Below are positions 28,388 to 39,700 of a stretch of 64,000 bases of DNA, one piece after another. Below the pieces are notes generated by a model. It ran no database searches, was not told where the DNA came from, and was given only the letters and a program-made list of their open reading frames with translations. Each line of letters opens with the position of its first letter. Position 1 is the stretch's first letter. The stretch comes from Fulvivirga marina (GTDB lineage Bacteria; Bacteroidota; Bacteroidia; Cytophagales; Cyclobacteriaceae): the NCBI RefSeq assembly GCF_016775155.1, contig NZ_JAEUGD010000066.1, positions 470,833-534,832 of the forward strand. The letters are read 5' to 3'. A program made the translations under genes and the position numbers.

Positions 28388-31300
28388 TTAAATATTCTCA
28401 GTAACCTGACTTGCGTGTTGTAAAAATCCTTTGAAATAGCCCATCCACTCTTCTATGGTAGCAGCTTTAAACAGGGATGAGTTGTACTCAAATGCCAACT
28501 GCAACCCATTCTCATATTCGTAGACAAAAAGCGTCAGGTCAAACTTGGAAGTTTCAAAGTCCTGCTCTAGTCCCTTGGCCTTGATAGTCTGATCGGATTT
28601 TTCTGTTTCTTCAAAGTCTATAAAGAGGTCTGTAAAGTTTTGAAAACCGTATAGTACGTTAAAAAGTGGCTGTACATTACCTGCTCTCTCCGGGTTTAGC
28701 TTCTCCACGATGAGATCAAACGGGTAGTTTTGATGGTCAAATGCAGAGGTCATACTTTCCGAACTTTTCTTCAGTATATCTTCAAAGGCTGCGTCTTCTT
28801 CCATCTGGTTACGAATGGCCAATATGTTTACAAAGAAGCCTGCCAGGTTTTCAAGATCCGGGTGGTTTCTATTGGCTATGGCCACTCCCACTACCAGGTC
28901 CTGCTGACCCGAAATATTGTACAGCAATATATTGAAGATGGTAAAGACGACGGTTGAAAGTGAAGTATTATGTTCCAGGGCCAGTTCTTTAAGTTGAGTG
29001 GTCAACTCAAGGTCCAGGAAGGTTATTACATTCTTACCATCAAATGTGTTTTCATTCGTTTTTTCGAAGTCATAGGGTAATGCGATACAGCCATTTACAC
29101 CTGCCAGCTTGTTGAGCCAGTATTGCTCTTCTTTCTCATTGATGATGTTGTTTTGCCAATAGACAAAGTCTTTATACTGAATTCGCAATTCCGGCAGTGG
29201 ATTGGGCTTACCATTTTTGTAAGCTTCATATACTTTATCAAGCTCACCGGTTAGCACCTGCATAGACCAACCATCGCATATGATGTGGTGCATCGTAAAT
29301 GCAAACAGCCACTTATCATCTGTAAGTTTTATCAGCATGGCACGCATCAAGGGACCTTTGGCCAGGTCAAAGACCTGCTCTCCTTGCTCATGGGCTAATT
29401 TTGCAGCCTTCTCTTCCCCTTCGGCCTCCTGGCTTAGGTCAATATGGCTAAGTTTAAAATCAAGATCTTTCAACTCATGGATCTTTTGATAAGGCACTCC
29501 TCCCTGGTTGATAAAGGTGGTTCTCAAGGCTTCATGTCTCTCTACAATAGTATTGAGTGCTCTTTCAAATATTTCCGGGTCGATTCCCTCCAGGTAAAAT
29601 GCGCTGCTGGAGTTGTATGACTTTTGCTGTTCCTCAAATTCATTAAGAATCCAAAGTCTCTTCTGAGCGTGAGAAATGACATAGTGTTCCTGTGGTTCTA
29701 CCGGCTCGATGCGCTGATACCCTTCTCTTCCCTGTTGGGAAATTTTATCGGCTATCTCCCTGATCGTTGGGCTGGCGAATACTTCAGACAATTCTATCTT
29801 GATTTTCATTTCCCGGTAAATCTTGGAAACCAGCTGGGTGGCTTTCAAAGAGTGACCGCCAATCTTAAAGAAGTTATCGTCAATACCCACCAGGTTTCTA
29901 CCCAATATACCTGACCATATTTCTACCAGTTTTTCTTCAGTCTCATTTCTCGGAGCTATATAATTCTCAGTGACTTTATGCTTTAACTCCTCTGGCATAG
30001 GCAATGCTTTACGATCCACTTTGCCATTGGCGGTAAGAGGAAGTTTTTCAAGCCTTACGAAGTAATCAGGAACCATATATTTTGGCAGATCAATAGTGAT
30101 CAGATCCTGAAATTCCTCATCGGTAATATTTTCCAGCAGTTGTACGTAGGCGCATAGTTGTTTGCCCACACCCTCTGGTTCGAGCACTGATACTACCGCT
30201 GCTGTTACTTGAGGAATGCTGAGGATCGTCTTTTCAATTTCTTCCAGTTCTATACGATACCCTCTGATTTTTACCTGGTTATCTACACGGCCTACAAATT
30301 CAATATTACCATCTTCTCGTAGCCTGGCCAGGTCTCCTGTTTTGTATAACAGGCTATCTTCTTTTACCGGATGGCTCACAAATTTTTCAGCAGTCAATTC
30401 CGGGGCATTCAGATAGCCATGCGCCACTCCGTCACCTGCTACACCCAGTTCGCCGACTATACCTACTGGCAGAGGCTCTGAATTTTCGTTGATGATGTAA
30501 GCCTCAGAGTTCGACATGGGCTTGCCAATAGGCATAATACCTTCATCTCCTGTAGCCTGATAAGTGGTAGAAATTACGGAGTTTTCAGTAGGTCCGTAAG
30601 CATTAATAATCTGAAGCTCGGGACAAACTGCCATAACCTTTCTAACCTGTACAGCATTGAGTGCTTCACCTCCTATGATCAAAGTCTTAAGAGTCTTAAA
30701 CATAGCGGGGTTCAAATTAGCAAACTCATGAAAGACAGGTGTAATCAACACCATCATGCTAATGTTATGTTTTAACAAATACTGTTGGAAATGGTCAATA
30801 TCCAGCAGCTTGTCTTTATCAGTTATAGACAGGGTCGCTCCATTGAGCAGTGCTCCAAATATTTCCAGCGTTGATGGGTCAAATGATATGTTAACATTCT
30901 GTGCCCAGCAATCTTCAGACTGCACTGACATGTAATCGGTATCTTTTACCAGTCTGACTATACCGCGATGTGGAATGGTCACTCCCTTAGGGTTACCGGT
31001 TGAACCTGAGGTGTAGATGATATTGGATATCTGTGTTGGGTCGAGATCTGTCTGTAGCGGTGCTTCACTGCAAGATCTTAAAGCAGTAGCATCGTACTGG
31101 AATTTCTCTCTCTCAAAAGCTGGCTTATCGGTTTTGCCTTTGTTGATGTGCAATACGCTGTCGTAGTGAAATGCTGTCATTTCATTATCTACAGAAGCTA
31201 TTTTGTCGGAATGGTCGATACGACTGATCTCCTCAAAATCAGCCTGGAGATCATTCAGAAAACCTCTGGCAACAAACAGTTCATTCGAAAAGTCAATTTT

Positions 31301-33700
31301 TGTTTTAAAATTCCTGGTCTCCTTTTTATAGGCTTTCATGGCTTCTACCAATGATTCCTTTTTGTCATGATCATACAGGTCTCCCAGGAAAATGATACCT
31401 TCTTCACTCATCATGGAGATGAGGTCTTTGATGATTTTTCTCAGGTAATTGTAGCCACTAAAACACTGAACTACACTATTGATGATTATAATATCGAAAT
31501 CGCGCACATCGATATCAAGCACATTCTCAGCTTCAAGGCAGAATAGTTTGATATTTTCAATTCCCTTGGTATCACATACTTGCTTGTTGGAATCAATGAT
31601 GGCCTGAGACAGGTCTGTACCGTAATATTCAGCCACATGGAGGGCCACTCGAAACATGGTGATACCAGAAGCACAGCCTATTTCCAATACTTTTTTGGTC
31701 TTGTCCAGGTATGGTAGCAGCTTTTGCAGGGCATTCTCTCCATATTCATCCATTTCCTCACGGGTAAACTTTTCGCCCTTGTAGCTATCTACCCAGCCAC
31801 CGCCTGAGATATCATCATCTGCCGAATTTCCAATGTACTCCCAAAGCTCTTTGTCCATTAATGCCCCTCTTGATTCGTTTTCGTTATGGACATCCTCGCT
31901 ATCCAGGCAGATAAATGTTTTCAGGTCTTTGCATTCCCATTGCAACTGGTTCAACTCGCGGATGAAGGCTGACTCTGACATCAACAGTTTTGATCCGGTA
32001 TCACGCAACATATACTGCATACGTTCCTGTGGATACTCTGTATTGATGGGCAGGTAGTTAGCCCCCGCCTTCAATATACCCAGTATGGCAGCTATCAGGT
32101 TAACAGAGGGGTGCATTAAAATGGCTACGGTATCTCCTGCCTGAATTTCCTGCTGCTGTACAAAGTGCCCCATGCGGTTTGATAACTTATCCAGTTGTTC
32201 ATAAGTCAATGACTGGTTGTTATGCACCAACGCTATTTTCTCAGGATTGGCAGAAACGTTTTCCTCAAATAACTGCGCTATGTTTTTATCCCGGGGATAT
32301 GCAGTCTGATTTTGATTGTAATTAAGGTAAAACGCTTTAAGGTCGCTGTCGGATAAGGAGAAGTTAATCTCGTTTATTCTTATTTCCTCTTTTAAGATCA
32401 CTTGTTCAGCCACTGATATCACCTGATCGATCAGGGTTTTGACAAAGTGTGGCGCATAGGCGTTGGCATTAAATTCGACCTGAACACCCAACCGACTCAC
32501 GGGGAGTATCTTAATGGTTAAATCATAATTGGTCTGTTCAAATGTACTTGTGCCCTGAACCTCTAAAAGGTCATCTTGCCCCTCTTCTGCCTGACCAGAT
32601 CCAAGGTCTATCTCAGCGGCCTGTGCAAAGTTTTGAAACCCATACATGTGATCCATCAGGTTTCCTTTGAGTGGGGTCAGTTCCTGGATATCAGCTATAG
32701 GGTGGTGTGCATGCCTTTGGCTTTCGCCCATATCGCTGTGCAGCTTTTGAGCCAGTTCATGGAAAGGTGATGTAGCATCAAATTTCACCCTTACCGGGTT
32801 GGCATTTATAAATAAGCCGATCATTTGCTCTATGCCTTCAATTTCCGGAGGACGGCTCGAAACTACGGTACCAAATACCACATCATTCTGACCGGTATAT
32901 TTTGACAGTACTATTCCCCAGATGCCCCGGAAAACAGCATTGAGCGTTACCTGATATTTTTCAGCAAACAGTTGAAGCTTTTTATAGCTCTTATCCTCAA
33001 AATATCCGTATAGTTCCTGTCTATCATATGATTTCCCTTCCGATGTGACGGACCTGGGTATACTTGCCAGCTGATCATAGCCCTGTATGTAGCCTTTCCA
33101 GTATTCTCTGGAGCCATTTCTATCCTGTTTTTCAAGCCATTCGATATATCTTCTATAAGGAGTTACGGAAGGCAATCTGTGCGGCCTGTTTTCCAGCTTG
33201 CTTTTATAAAGCTCAAAAAACTCCTGGATGAGTATGCCCATGCACCAGCCATCTACAATGATATGATGATGGCTCCAGATCAATTCATATTCTTCATCAT
33301 CCAGTTGCAATATGGCAACCCTCATCAAGAGGTCCTTTTCCAGATTAAATGAGTTCTCCTTATCTCGTTTTTTATATTCTTCAACATGGGTGAGCTTCTC
33401 TTCAGATGTTGCTTTTCCACGCAGGTCTTCAAAATGAAAATCTGCTGTCACCTCTTTTAGGACTACCTGCAACATTACATCCGCCTTATCATTAAAGAAC
33501 TGGGTACGAAGCACGTCGTGCCGGTCAAACAATTGCTGAACACTCTCTTCTACCAGTTTTATATCCAGCGCCCCTTTAAAACGGTAGGAAAGCTGTTCAA
33601 AATAGGATTTGGAATCCTGATTTTGTAAATAATGATAAAACATCCCTTCCTGCAACGGTGACAGTGTGTAGATATCCTGAATATTTTCGTAATTCTGCAT
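28388..33700 (-). CDS. NRPS: C(D-C-L)-A(+MT)-T-C
   Basis: A 1770-residue protein. It starts with a COM-acceptor-like stretch (IQDIYTLSPLQEG) and a D-C-L type C domain with HHHIIVDGWC at ~148, matching the epimerase at the end of gene 4. The A domain (~460-1200) carries a methyltransferase between A2 and A3 (VLEIGCASG at ~675). Its code reads DPLVIGAVIK, which I cannot assign; the pocket looks hydrophobic or aromatic. T (GGHSLKATQ) lies at ~1275. A second C domain (HHIICDGWS ~1475) closes the protein and belongs to the LPYDF/FQNF subtype shared with genes 2 and 6. That C must work with the A domain of gene 6, so the module is split between two polypeptides. Only 2 bp separate the stop from the gene 6 start. 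The 26-bp gap upstream shows no signal. Confidence 0.95.
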   Translation of the reverse strand: MQNYENIQDIYTLSPLQEGMFYHYLQNQDSKSYFEQLSYRFKGALDIKLVEESVQQLFDRHDVLRTQFFNDKADVMLQVVLKEVTADFHFEDLRGKATSEEKLTHVEEYKKRDKENSFNLEKDLLMRVAILQLDDEEYELIWSHHHIIVDGWCMGILIQEFFELYKSKLENRPHRLPSVTPYRRYIEWLEKQDRNGSREYWKGYIQGYDQLASIPRSVTSEGKSYDRQELYGYFEDKSYKKLQLFAEKYQVTLNAVFRGIWGIVLSKYTGQNDVVFGTVVSSRPPEIEGIEQMIGLFINANPVRVKFDATSPFHELAQKLHSDMGESQRHAHHPIADIQELTPLKGNLMDHMYGFQNFAQAAEIDLGSGQAEEGQDDLLEVQGTSTFEQTNYDLTIKILPVSRLGVQVEFNANAYAPHFVKTLIDQVISVAEQVILKEEIRINEINFSLSDSDLKAFYLNYNQNQTAYPRDKNIAQLFEENVSANPEKIALVHNNQSLTYEQLDKLSNRMGHFVQQQEIQAGDTVAILMHPSVNLIAAILGILKAGANYLPINTEYPQERMQYMLRDTGSKLLMSESAFIRELNQLQWECKDLKTFICLDSEDVHNENESRGALMDKELWEYIGNSADDDISGGGWVDSYKGEKFTREEMDEYGENALQKLLPYLDKTKKVLEIGCASGITMFRVALHVAEYYGTDLSQAIIDSNKQVCDTKGIENIKLFCLEAENVLDIDVRDFDIIIINSVVQCFSGYNYLRKIIKDLISMMSEEGIIFLGDLYDHDKKESLVEAMKAYKKETRNFKTKIDFSNELFVARGFLNDLQADFEEISRIDHSDKIASVDNEMTAFHYDSVLHINKGKTDKPAFEREKFQYDATALRSCSEAPLQTDLDPTQISNIIYTSGSTGNPKGVTIPHRGIVRLVKDTDYMSVQSEDCWAQNVNISFDPSTLEIFGALLNGATLSITDKDKLLDIDHFQQYLLKHNISMMVLITPVFHEFANLNPAMFKTLKTLIIGGEALNAVQVRKVMAVCPELQIINAYGPTENSVISTTYQATGDEGIMPIGKPMSNSEAYIINENSEPLPVGIVGELGVAGDGVAHGYLNAPELTAEKFVSHPVKEDSLLYKTGDLARLREDGNIEFVGRVDNQVKIRGYRIELEEIEKTILSIPQVTAAVVSVLEPEGVGKQLCAYVQLLENITDEEFQDLITIDLPKYMVPDYFVRLEKLPLTANGKVDRKALPMPEELKHKVTENYIAPRNETEEKLVEIWSGILGRNLVGIDDNFFKIGGHSLKATQLVSKIYREMKIKIELSEVFASPTIREIADKISQQGREGYQRIEPVEPQEHYVISHAQKRLWILNEFEEQQKSYNSSSAFYLEGIDPEIFERALNTIVERHEALRTTFINQGGVPYQKIHELKDLDFKLSHIDLSQEAEGEEKAAKLAHEQGEQVFDLAKGPLMRAMLIKLTDDKWLFAFTMHHIICDGWSMQVLTGELDKVYEAYKNGKPNPLPELRIQYKDFVYWQNNIINEKEEQYWLNKLAGVNGCIALPYDFEKTNENTFDGKNVITFLDLELTTQLKELALEHNTSLSTVVFTIFNILLYNISGQQDLVVGVAIANRNHPDLENLAGFFVNILAIRNQMEEDAAFEDILKKSSESMTSAFDHQNYPFDLIVEKLNPERAGNVQPLFNVLYGFQNFTDLFIDFEETEKSDQTIKAKGLEQDFETSKFDLTLFVYEYENGLQLAFEYNSSLFKAATIEEWMGYFKGFLQHASQVTENI
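31110..31930 (-). other. Class I SAM methyltransferase inserted at A2-A3 (gene 5)
   Basis: The insertion lies between the LQWEC flank and the sequence before TSGSTGNPKG. It has VLEIGCASGITMF, the YYGTDLS acidic loop and IIIINSVVQCFSGYNYL. It is the most divergent of the four related insertions and the only one whose A domain follows a C domain on the same chain. Confidence 0.87.
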
Positions 33701-33790
33701 AAAATACTATAGTGTATGCTATTAGATTAGTTAAAGAAGTTTTCCAGTTGTTCCATGGAAATGTTTTTATACCCCAGATCACTAGGGGTT
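33640..33790 (-). other. COM-like donor/acceptor pair at the gene 4 / gene 5 junction
   Basis: The gene 4 tail after the epimerase (SDLGYKNISMEQLENFF) resembles COM donors, and the gene 5 start (IQDIYTLSPLQEGM) resembles COM acceptors. Gene 3 has the same pair fused in one chain (ADFTYKKLSLEMLDKL then VEDIYPLSPLQEG), which supports reading this junction as a split of an E-C linker. Confidence 0.7.
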
Positions 33791-36700
33791 ATATCTGTTG
33801 ATTTTTTCTCTGTACAGAGAGCAATAATTTCTGTCAGTGCCTCCTGATAGTGCTTCATGAACAGGTTCATCGTTTCTGGCTTAAACTGTCTGGCTCCATA
33901 AATCACCGCCATGTCAAGCTCACCATCAGTAATAGCGCCTGTAACTTCCAAGACATAGTCCCTTTCATTTTCGGGGCTTTGCGTGGCTCCATAAGATTCA
34001 GAGGCAATACCAAAAGACCAGTTGTCTACTGCGGCATCCATCTGCCCCAAATAGTTAAAGCTCATTTGCGGCTTGATATCCCATTGATTTTCGGGAGCCT
34101 CCTCCGGAGCAAGATACCTGGCCAGGCCATACCCCAGTCCTTTATTGGGAATGTGGCGCATTTGCTCTTTTATATTTTTAATATAGCGAGACAGGTCGTT
34201 TGCATCATTTACCTCAAGCACAACCGGGTAAATGTTGGTAAACCATCCGATGGTTCTATTAATATTGATATCGGAAAACAACTCTTCCCTCCCGTGGCTT
34301 TCCATAGCTACGGCAACCTGAGAAAGTCCAAAATGCCTGTAAACAGCCAGGGAAAGTGCTGCCAACAAGATGTCGTTGATCTCGGTATTAAACGCCTTTC
34401 CTACCTTGGTTGTCAGGTTTTCAGTTTCTTCTTTGCTGAGTCTGAAATTTTCACGCTGCTCATCTTTGTTCATATTGGTCTCATCAGAGAAGTCCAGGGT
34501 GATATGGGATAGCGGTTTTGAGGCCAGTGTTTTCCAGTAATTTCTCTCTTCGGGTAAAAGACCGTTTTTTGCATGGTCTGCCATCCTTTCGCACCACTTC
34601 TTAAATGAGTCATCCTTTGGTGGTAGCATCAGTTTTGAACCTTCCTGGTGTTGTCTGTACAGCAATTCGAGGTCTCCCAGCAGGATAAACCACGATACAA
34701 CATCCATGACCAGATGATGAATGGCCATCAACAGCCTGTCTCCATCTGGCATATGAAACAAACCCAGCTTGAGCAAAGGACCCTTTGCCAGATCAATGCT
34801 TGCCTGCAGCTCTTCAGCAATAGCGGTCAACTCACTTTGTGGCGACTGACTGTTCTGCAAATCGTGCTCTTCTATATGCAATGGGTAACTCAAAGCATGA
34901 TTATACTGTACAATCTTATTATTCCTGGTTTTAAAGCTCATTCGCAAAGCATCATGGTGCGCTATAAGCTTCTTAAAAATGGTGCTGATCACCTGCTTAT
35001 CCATGCGCTGCTCAGAGGTGATCATCAATGCCTGGTTGTAATGGTTCGAGTGTTTTTTAGCTTTCTCAAAAAACTGCGTTTGTACTGGAGAAAGTGGTAC
35101 TCTGCCCTTTACCGTAGACTGATCGGCAAAGCCTTCCTTGACGCTAACAACGCGCGATAACTCTCTGATGGTAGGAAACTGAAAGATATCCTGTGTACTT
35201 ATTTTGTATTTCAGTTCATGCAGCTTGGCTACCACCTGAATAGATTTAATCGAATCCCCACCTATGGAGAAGAAGTTTTCGTCGATGGTGATCTTTTTCC
35301 TTCCTAAAACTGATTTCCATACAGCGGCCAGGCATTCCTGAAGCTCGTTTTCATAAACCTCGCTTTGAGGTTCTTCTATGCTTTCCGCAGGGGCAGGTAA
35401 TTTCCTGGTATCCAACTTTCCGTTGGGGGTAAATGGAAACGACTCCATAGGAATGAAATAGGCAGGAACCATATAGGCTGGCACCTTATTTCTTAAAAAG
35501 TCTATAAAATCTATCTCCTGCTCAGATTTTGGTATATAATAGGCTGCCAGGTACTTCTCTCCCTGCGTGTCTTCTTTGACTACCACCAGAGCTTCTTTCA
35601 CACCATCGTGACTCAAAAGCACATTGGAGATCTCTCCCAACTCTATCCGGAATCCTTTTATCTTTACCTGATCATCTTCTCTTCCTGCCAGTTGAATATT
35701 TCCATCCGGTAGCCATTTTGCAATATCCCCGGTTCTGTAAAGCTTCTCATAGCCTGGTTCTGCAAATGGATTGTCAATAAATTTCTCCCTGGTCAGGTCG
35801 GGTCTGTTCAAGTATCCTCTGGCTACTCCTACTCCTGATATGTAAAGCCCTCCGTTTACACCTACGGGCAATGGCTTTTTGTTTTCATCAAGAATATAAA
35901 GCCTGATGTTAGCAATGGGTTTACCGATGGGAACGATGCTGTCTGTACTTACCGTATCGTATGCACTCACATCCACTGATGCTTCTGTAGGCCCATACAG
36001 GTTGTGAAGTGGAATATCAAATATCTTGTAGAATTTGGCGACCATTTCAGGCAGCAATGCTTCTCCACTGGCAATGACTCTTTTAAGGGAGCTGAGTTTC
36101 ACTTCATCTGATCCTCCGATTGACTCCAGCCAGATCTTCAGCATAGTGGGCACAAAGTGCAAAGTGGTGATTTTGTGCTTATGAATGAGGTCTGCAATTT
36201 GCTCCGGGTCGTAGATAGTTTCTCTTTTACACAACACTAATCGCGCTCCATAGCAAAGTGTCATGAAGATCTCCCATACGGAAACATCAAATACATATGG
36301 TGTTTTCTGGAAGATTACATCGTTAGTATTGAAGCCACAGTACTTCCACATCCAATCGATTCTATTGACTACACCGGCATGCTCAATCAAGGTACCCTTT
36401 GGCCGTCCTGTAGAACCTGAAGTGTAGATGGCATAAGCCAGCCTGTTTGGGGCACAGGTGAGATTCGGGTTCTCCGTGTTAGCACCGGAAATCGCTGCAT
36501 GGTCTTCAGCAAAACTGATTACATTAGAAAGTGTCAGTTGTTTGTCTGCCAGCACTTTCCTTTCATCTACCACTATAGCTTTTGCCTGAGTATCCTGGAT
36601 AATGAATTCTAAGCGCTCTGCAGGGTATTCCGGATCAATAGGTACATAAACGGCTCCCGCTTTCAAAATACCCAACAGGGCAATCATCATGTTCTCTGAT

Positions 36701-39700
36701 CGCTCCAGTACTACGGCCACCAGGTCCTCTTCTTCTACCTGGAAGCGCTCCAGGAGATGGTGGGCAAATTGATTTGCCGCTGAGTTTAATTCACTATAGG
36801 TTAACTGTTTGTCTTCAAAAATCACCGCTATATCGTTCGGAGATTTATCTACCTGGTTTTCAAAGATCTGATGTAGAGTAAGCCTTTCCGGGTATGGTTG
36901 ACTGGTAGTATTAAACCCTTTCAAAACAAGCTCCTCCTCTGAAGAATTCATGAAAGGAATATCTTCCAGGGCCAATGACGAATCTTCCACCACTGCAGTA
37001 AGCAGGTTAGTGTAGTGGTTAACCATTCTTTCTATGGTAGTGGACTTAAAGAGATCGGTATTATACTCTACTTCAATCACTAATCCCTCATGGCTCTCTC
37101 TGAAATTAAACGACAGGTCAAATTTTGTATATTTAAAATCGACGTCATAGTTCTCCATCAACAGCACATCGTCATATTCTTCATGGCTCAATATGCCTTT
37201 TTCGTTCTGTAGCTGTACCATGACATCAAACAAAGTCGAATGGCTCAGATCCTTGTCCAATTCCAGCTGATCTACTAATTCATCGAATGGGTAAATTTGA
37301 TGCTTAAAAGCATTTCTTGTAATCGACTGGACTCCATCCAGCAAATCATTAAATGACGTGTTCTTATCAAAATCAAGCCTTAAGGCGAGGGTGTTTACAA
37401 AGCATCCCAGCTGATTCTCCAGCTCCAGGTGATTTCTTCCTGCAACGGGCGTACCAATGATAATATCCTGCTGACCTGAATAATACTTAAGTAAACCATA
37501 TACTGAGGAAAGTAACAGTGTAAATAATGTAGTATTATGGGCCTGACTCAGTTCTTTGAGTTTATCGCTGAAAGGCGCTGCAATTACCTCCGTAAAAAGC
37601 TTTCCTTCAAAGGTTTTGATTGGCGGCCTCAGGTAGTCGGTAGGCAAATCGAGTACCGGTATAGGTTGTTTAAACACATCGAGCCAGTAGTTTTTTGCTT
37701 CAAATTCCTGGCTGCTCAGTTGCTTCCTTTGCCAGTCTGCATAATCTTTATACTGGATTCGAAGCGGTGGCAAGTCCGGTGTCATCTGGTTAAGCATAGC
37801 CTGATAAACCTGAGCTATTTCATTTACCAACACTTGCATGGACCACCCGTCGGAGATGATGTGGTGGATGACAAAAAACAGGCAACAACGCTCTGGCGAA
37901 AGGCCAACCAATTTTGCTCTGAAAACAGGCCCGTTTTCTAAGTCAAAGCGGGTGTAGGCAAATTCTTCTAACAGTTGATCTAACTCATTTTTCTGAGATT
38001 CTCCCTCTGGAAGTTCAGTATATGCCAGGTCAAAATTGACATGATCAGCTATTTTCTGTTTGGGTTCTCCGTCCACCACCACGAAAGTGGTGCGTAATAT
38101 CTCATGTCTTTGAATAACAAACCGGATGGCTTGCTCAAAAACGGAACGATCAAACCCTCCCTTGAAAATACAGGCACCGGGAAGGTTATAAGGGGTTTGG
38201 GCATCTCCCAGAGTATGTAAAATCCATAAACGTCTTTGGGCATACGACACTTCATAGAGGTCTTGTTTTTCCAGTGCAGGTATAGTGTCATGCACCTCAC
38301 CAGCCAGTGATCCTACAAATGCTGCCAATCGCTCTATAGTGGAATGGTCAAATATATTTTCCAACTCTATAGGCGCTCCCAGCTCTTGTCTGATCCTGAC
38401 TACCATCTGTGTAGCTCTCAGCGAGTCCCCTCCAAGCTGGAAAAATTCATCCTCTGCTCCCACTACGTCAAGATTCAGGACTTCCTTCCAAATGTTGGCC
38501 AGCTTAGTCTCCGCTGGTCCGGCAGGTTGCCATGCCTTCTTTTGGGTTGTGCCATGAACAGCAAAAGGATCAGGAAGTGCCTTAGTGTCCAGCTTACCGT
38601 TATTGTTAATGGGTAGTTCCTCGATCTGCATCAGGAAATTAGGCACCATATATGTTGGAAGAAGATCTCTCAGGTGCTTTGCTATTTCAGATGAGTCCTG
38701 ATCATTTTTGCTTAAATAATAAGCCACTAATTGCTTATCCTGATTTTCATCAGTCTTAGCGATTACAACTGCCTCATCAATGGTTTCATATTTCAGTATG
38801 GCCTGCCTTATTTCTTCAAGCTCTATGCGGTTACCACGGATCTTGACCTGATGGTCTTTTCTTCCACTAAATAAGAGCTCTCCTAAAGGGGACCATCTGG
38901 CATAATCACCGGTTTTATACAGCCTTTCCCCTGGCTTGAAAGGATTAGGTAAAAAGCTATTCTCAGAAAGTGATGGGTTATTCAGATATCCTTTGGCCAG
39001 GCAGTCCCCTCCTATATACATTTCTCCTTCTACGCCAACCGGCACGCGGTTCATAGTACTATCCAGTATGTATATTGAGGTGTTGACAATTTGCCTTCCG
39101 ATGGATAGTATATCCTGATCATCCGACATCAGTTTTACCGTACAACCAATGGTGGTCTCGGTTGGACCATATTCATTATATATTTTAATATCGCTATTGA
39201 GCTGTTTCAGAAAATCGTAGTGAGATTGCCTTACTTCTTCACCTCCCAATATGACATGAGAGACTTTCGTTTTCGTCAATTGCAGTCCGCCCAGTAAGCT
39301 AACATGTGATGGTGTCATTTTCACCGCCTGCACACGGCTATTTTCCGGATCGAACATTTCCCTCAGCAGCACTCCAACTTCTTTTTCCGGTGAAATAACT
39401 ACGGCATCACCACGAGTTAGGGTGCTAAAAATGCTGGTAAATGTCAGGTCAAATGAAACTGATGTAAACAGAGGGAAGTTGAACCCGCTTTTGCCTTCAA
39501 AATAATAGTTATTGGCCCATTTTAAATAGTTGGTCAAACTCTTATGGGCAACAGCCACTCCCTTCGGTGTACCTGTAGAGCCTGAGGTATAAATTACATA
39601 AGCCAGGTCGTCATGATGATATATTAACTCAGGTAAAGTATTCTTAAAAGTGTCCAATTCTATATCCAGAGCCATGATTTCTCCCTTGAAATCTTCTGGC

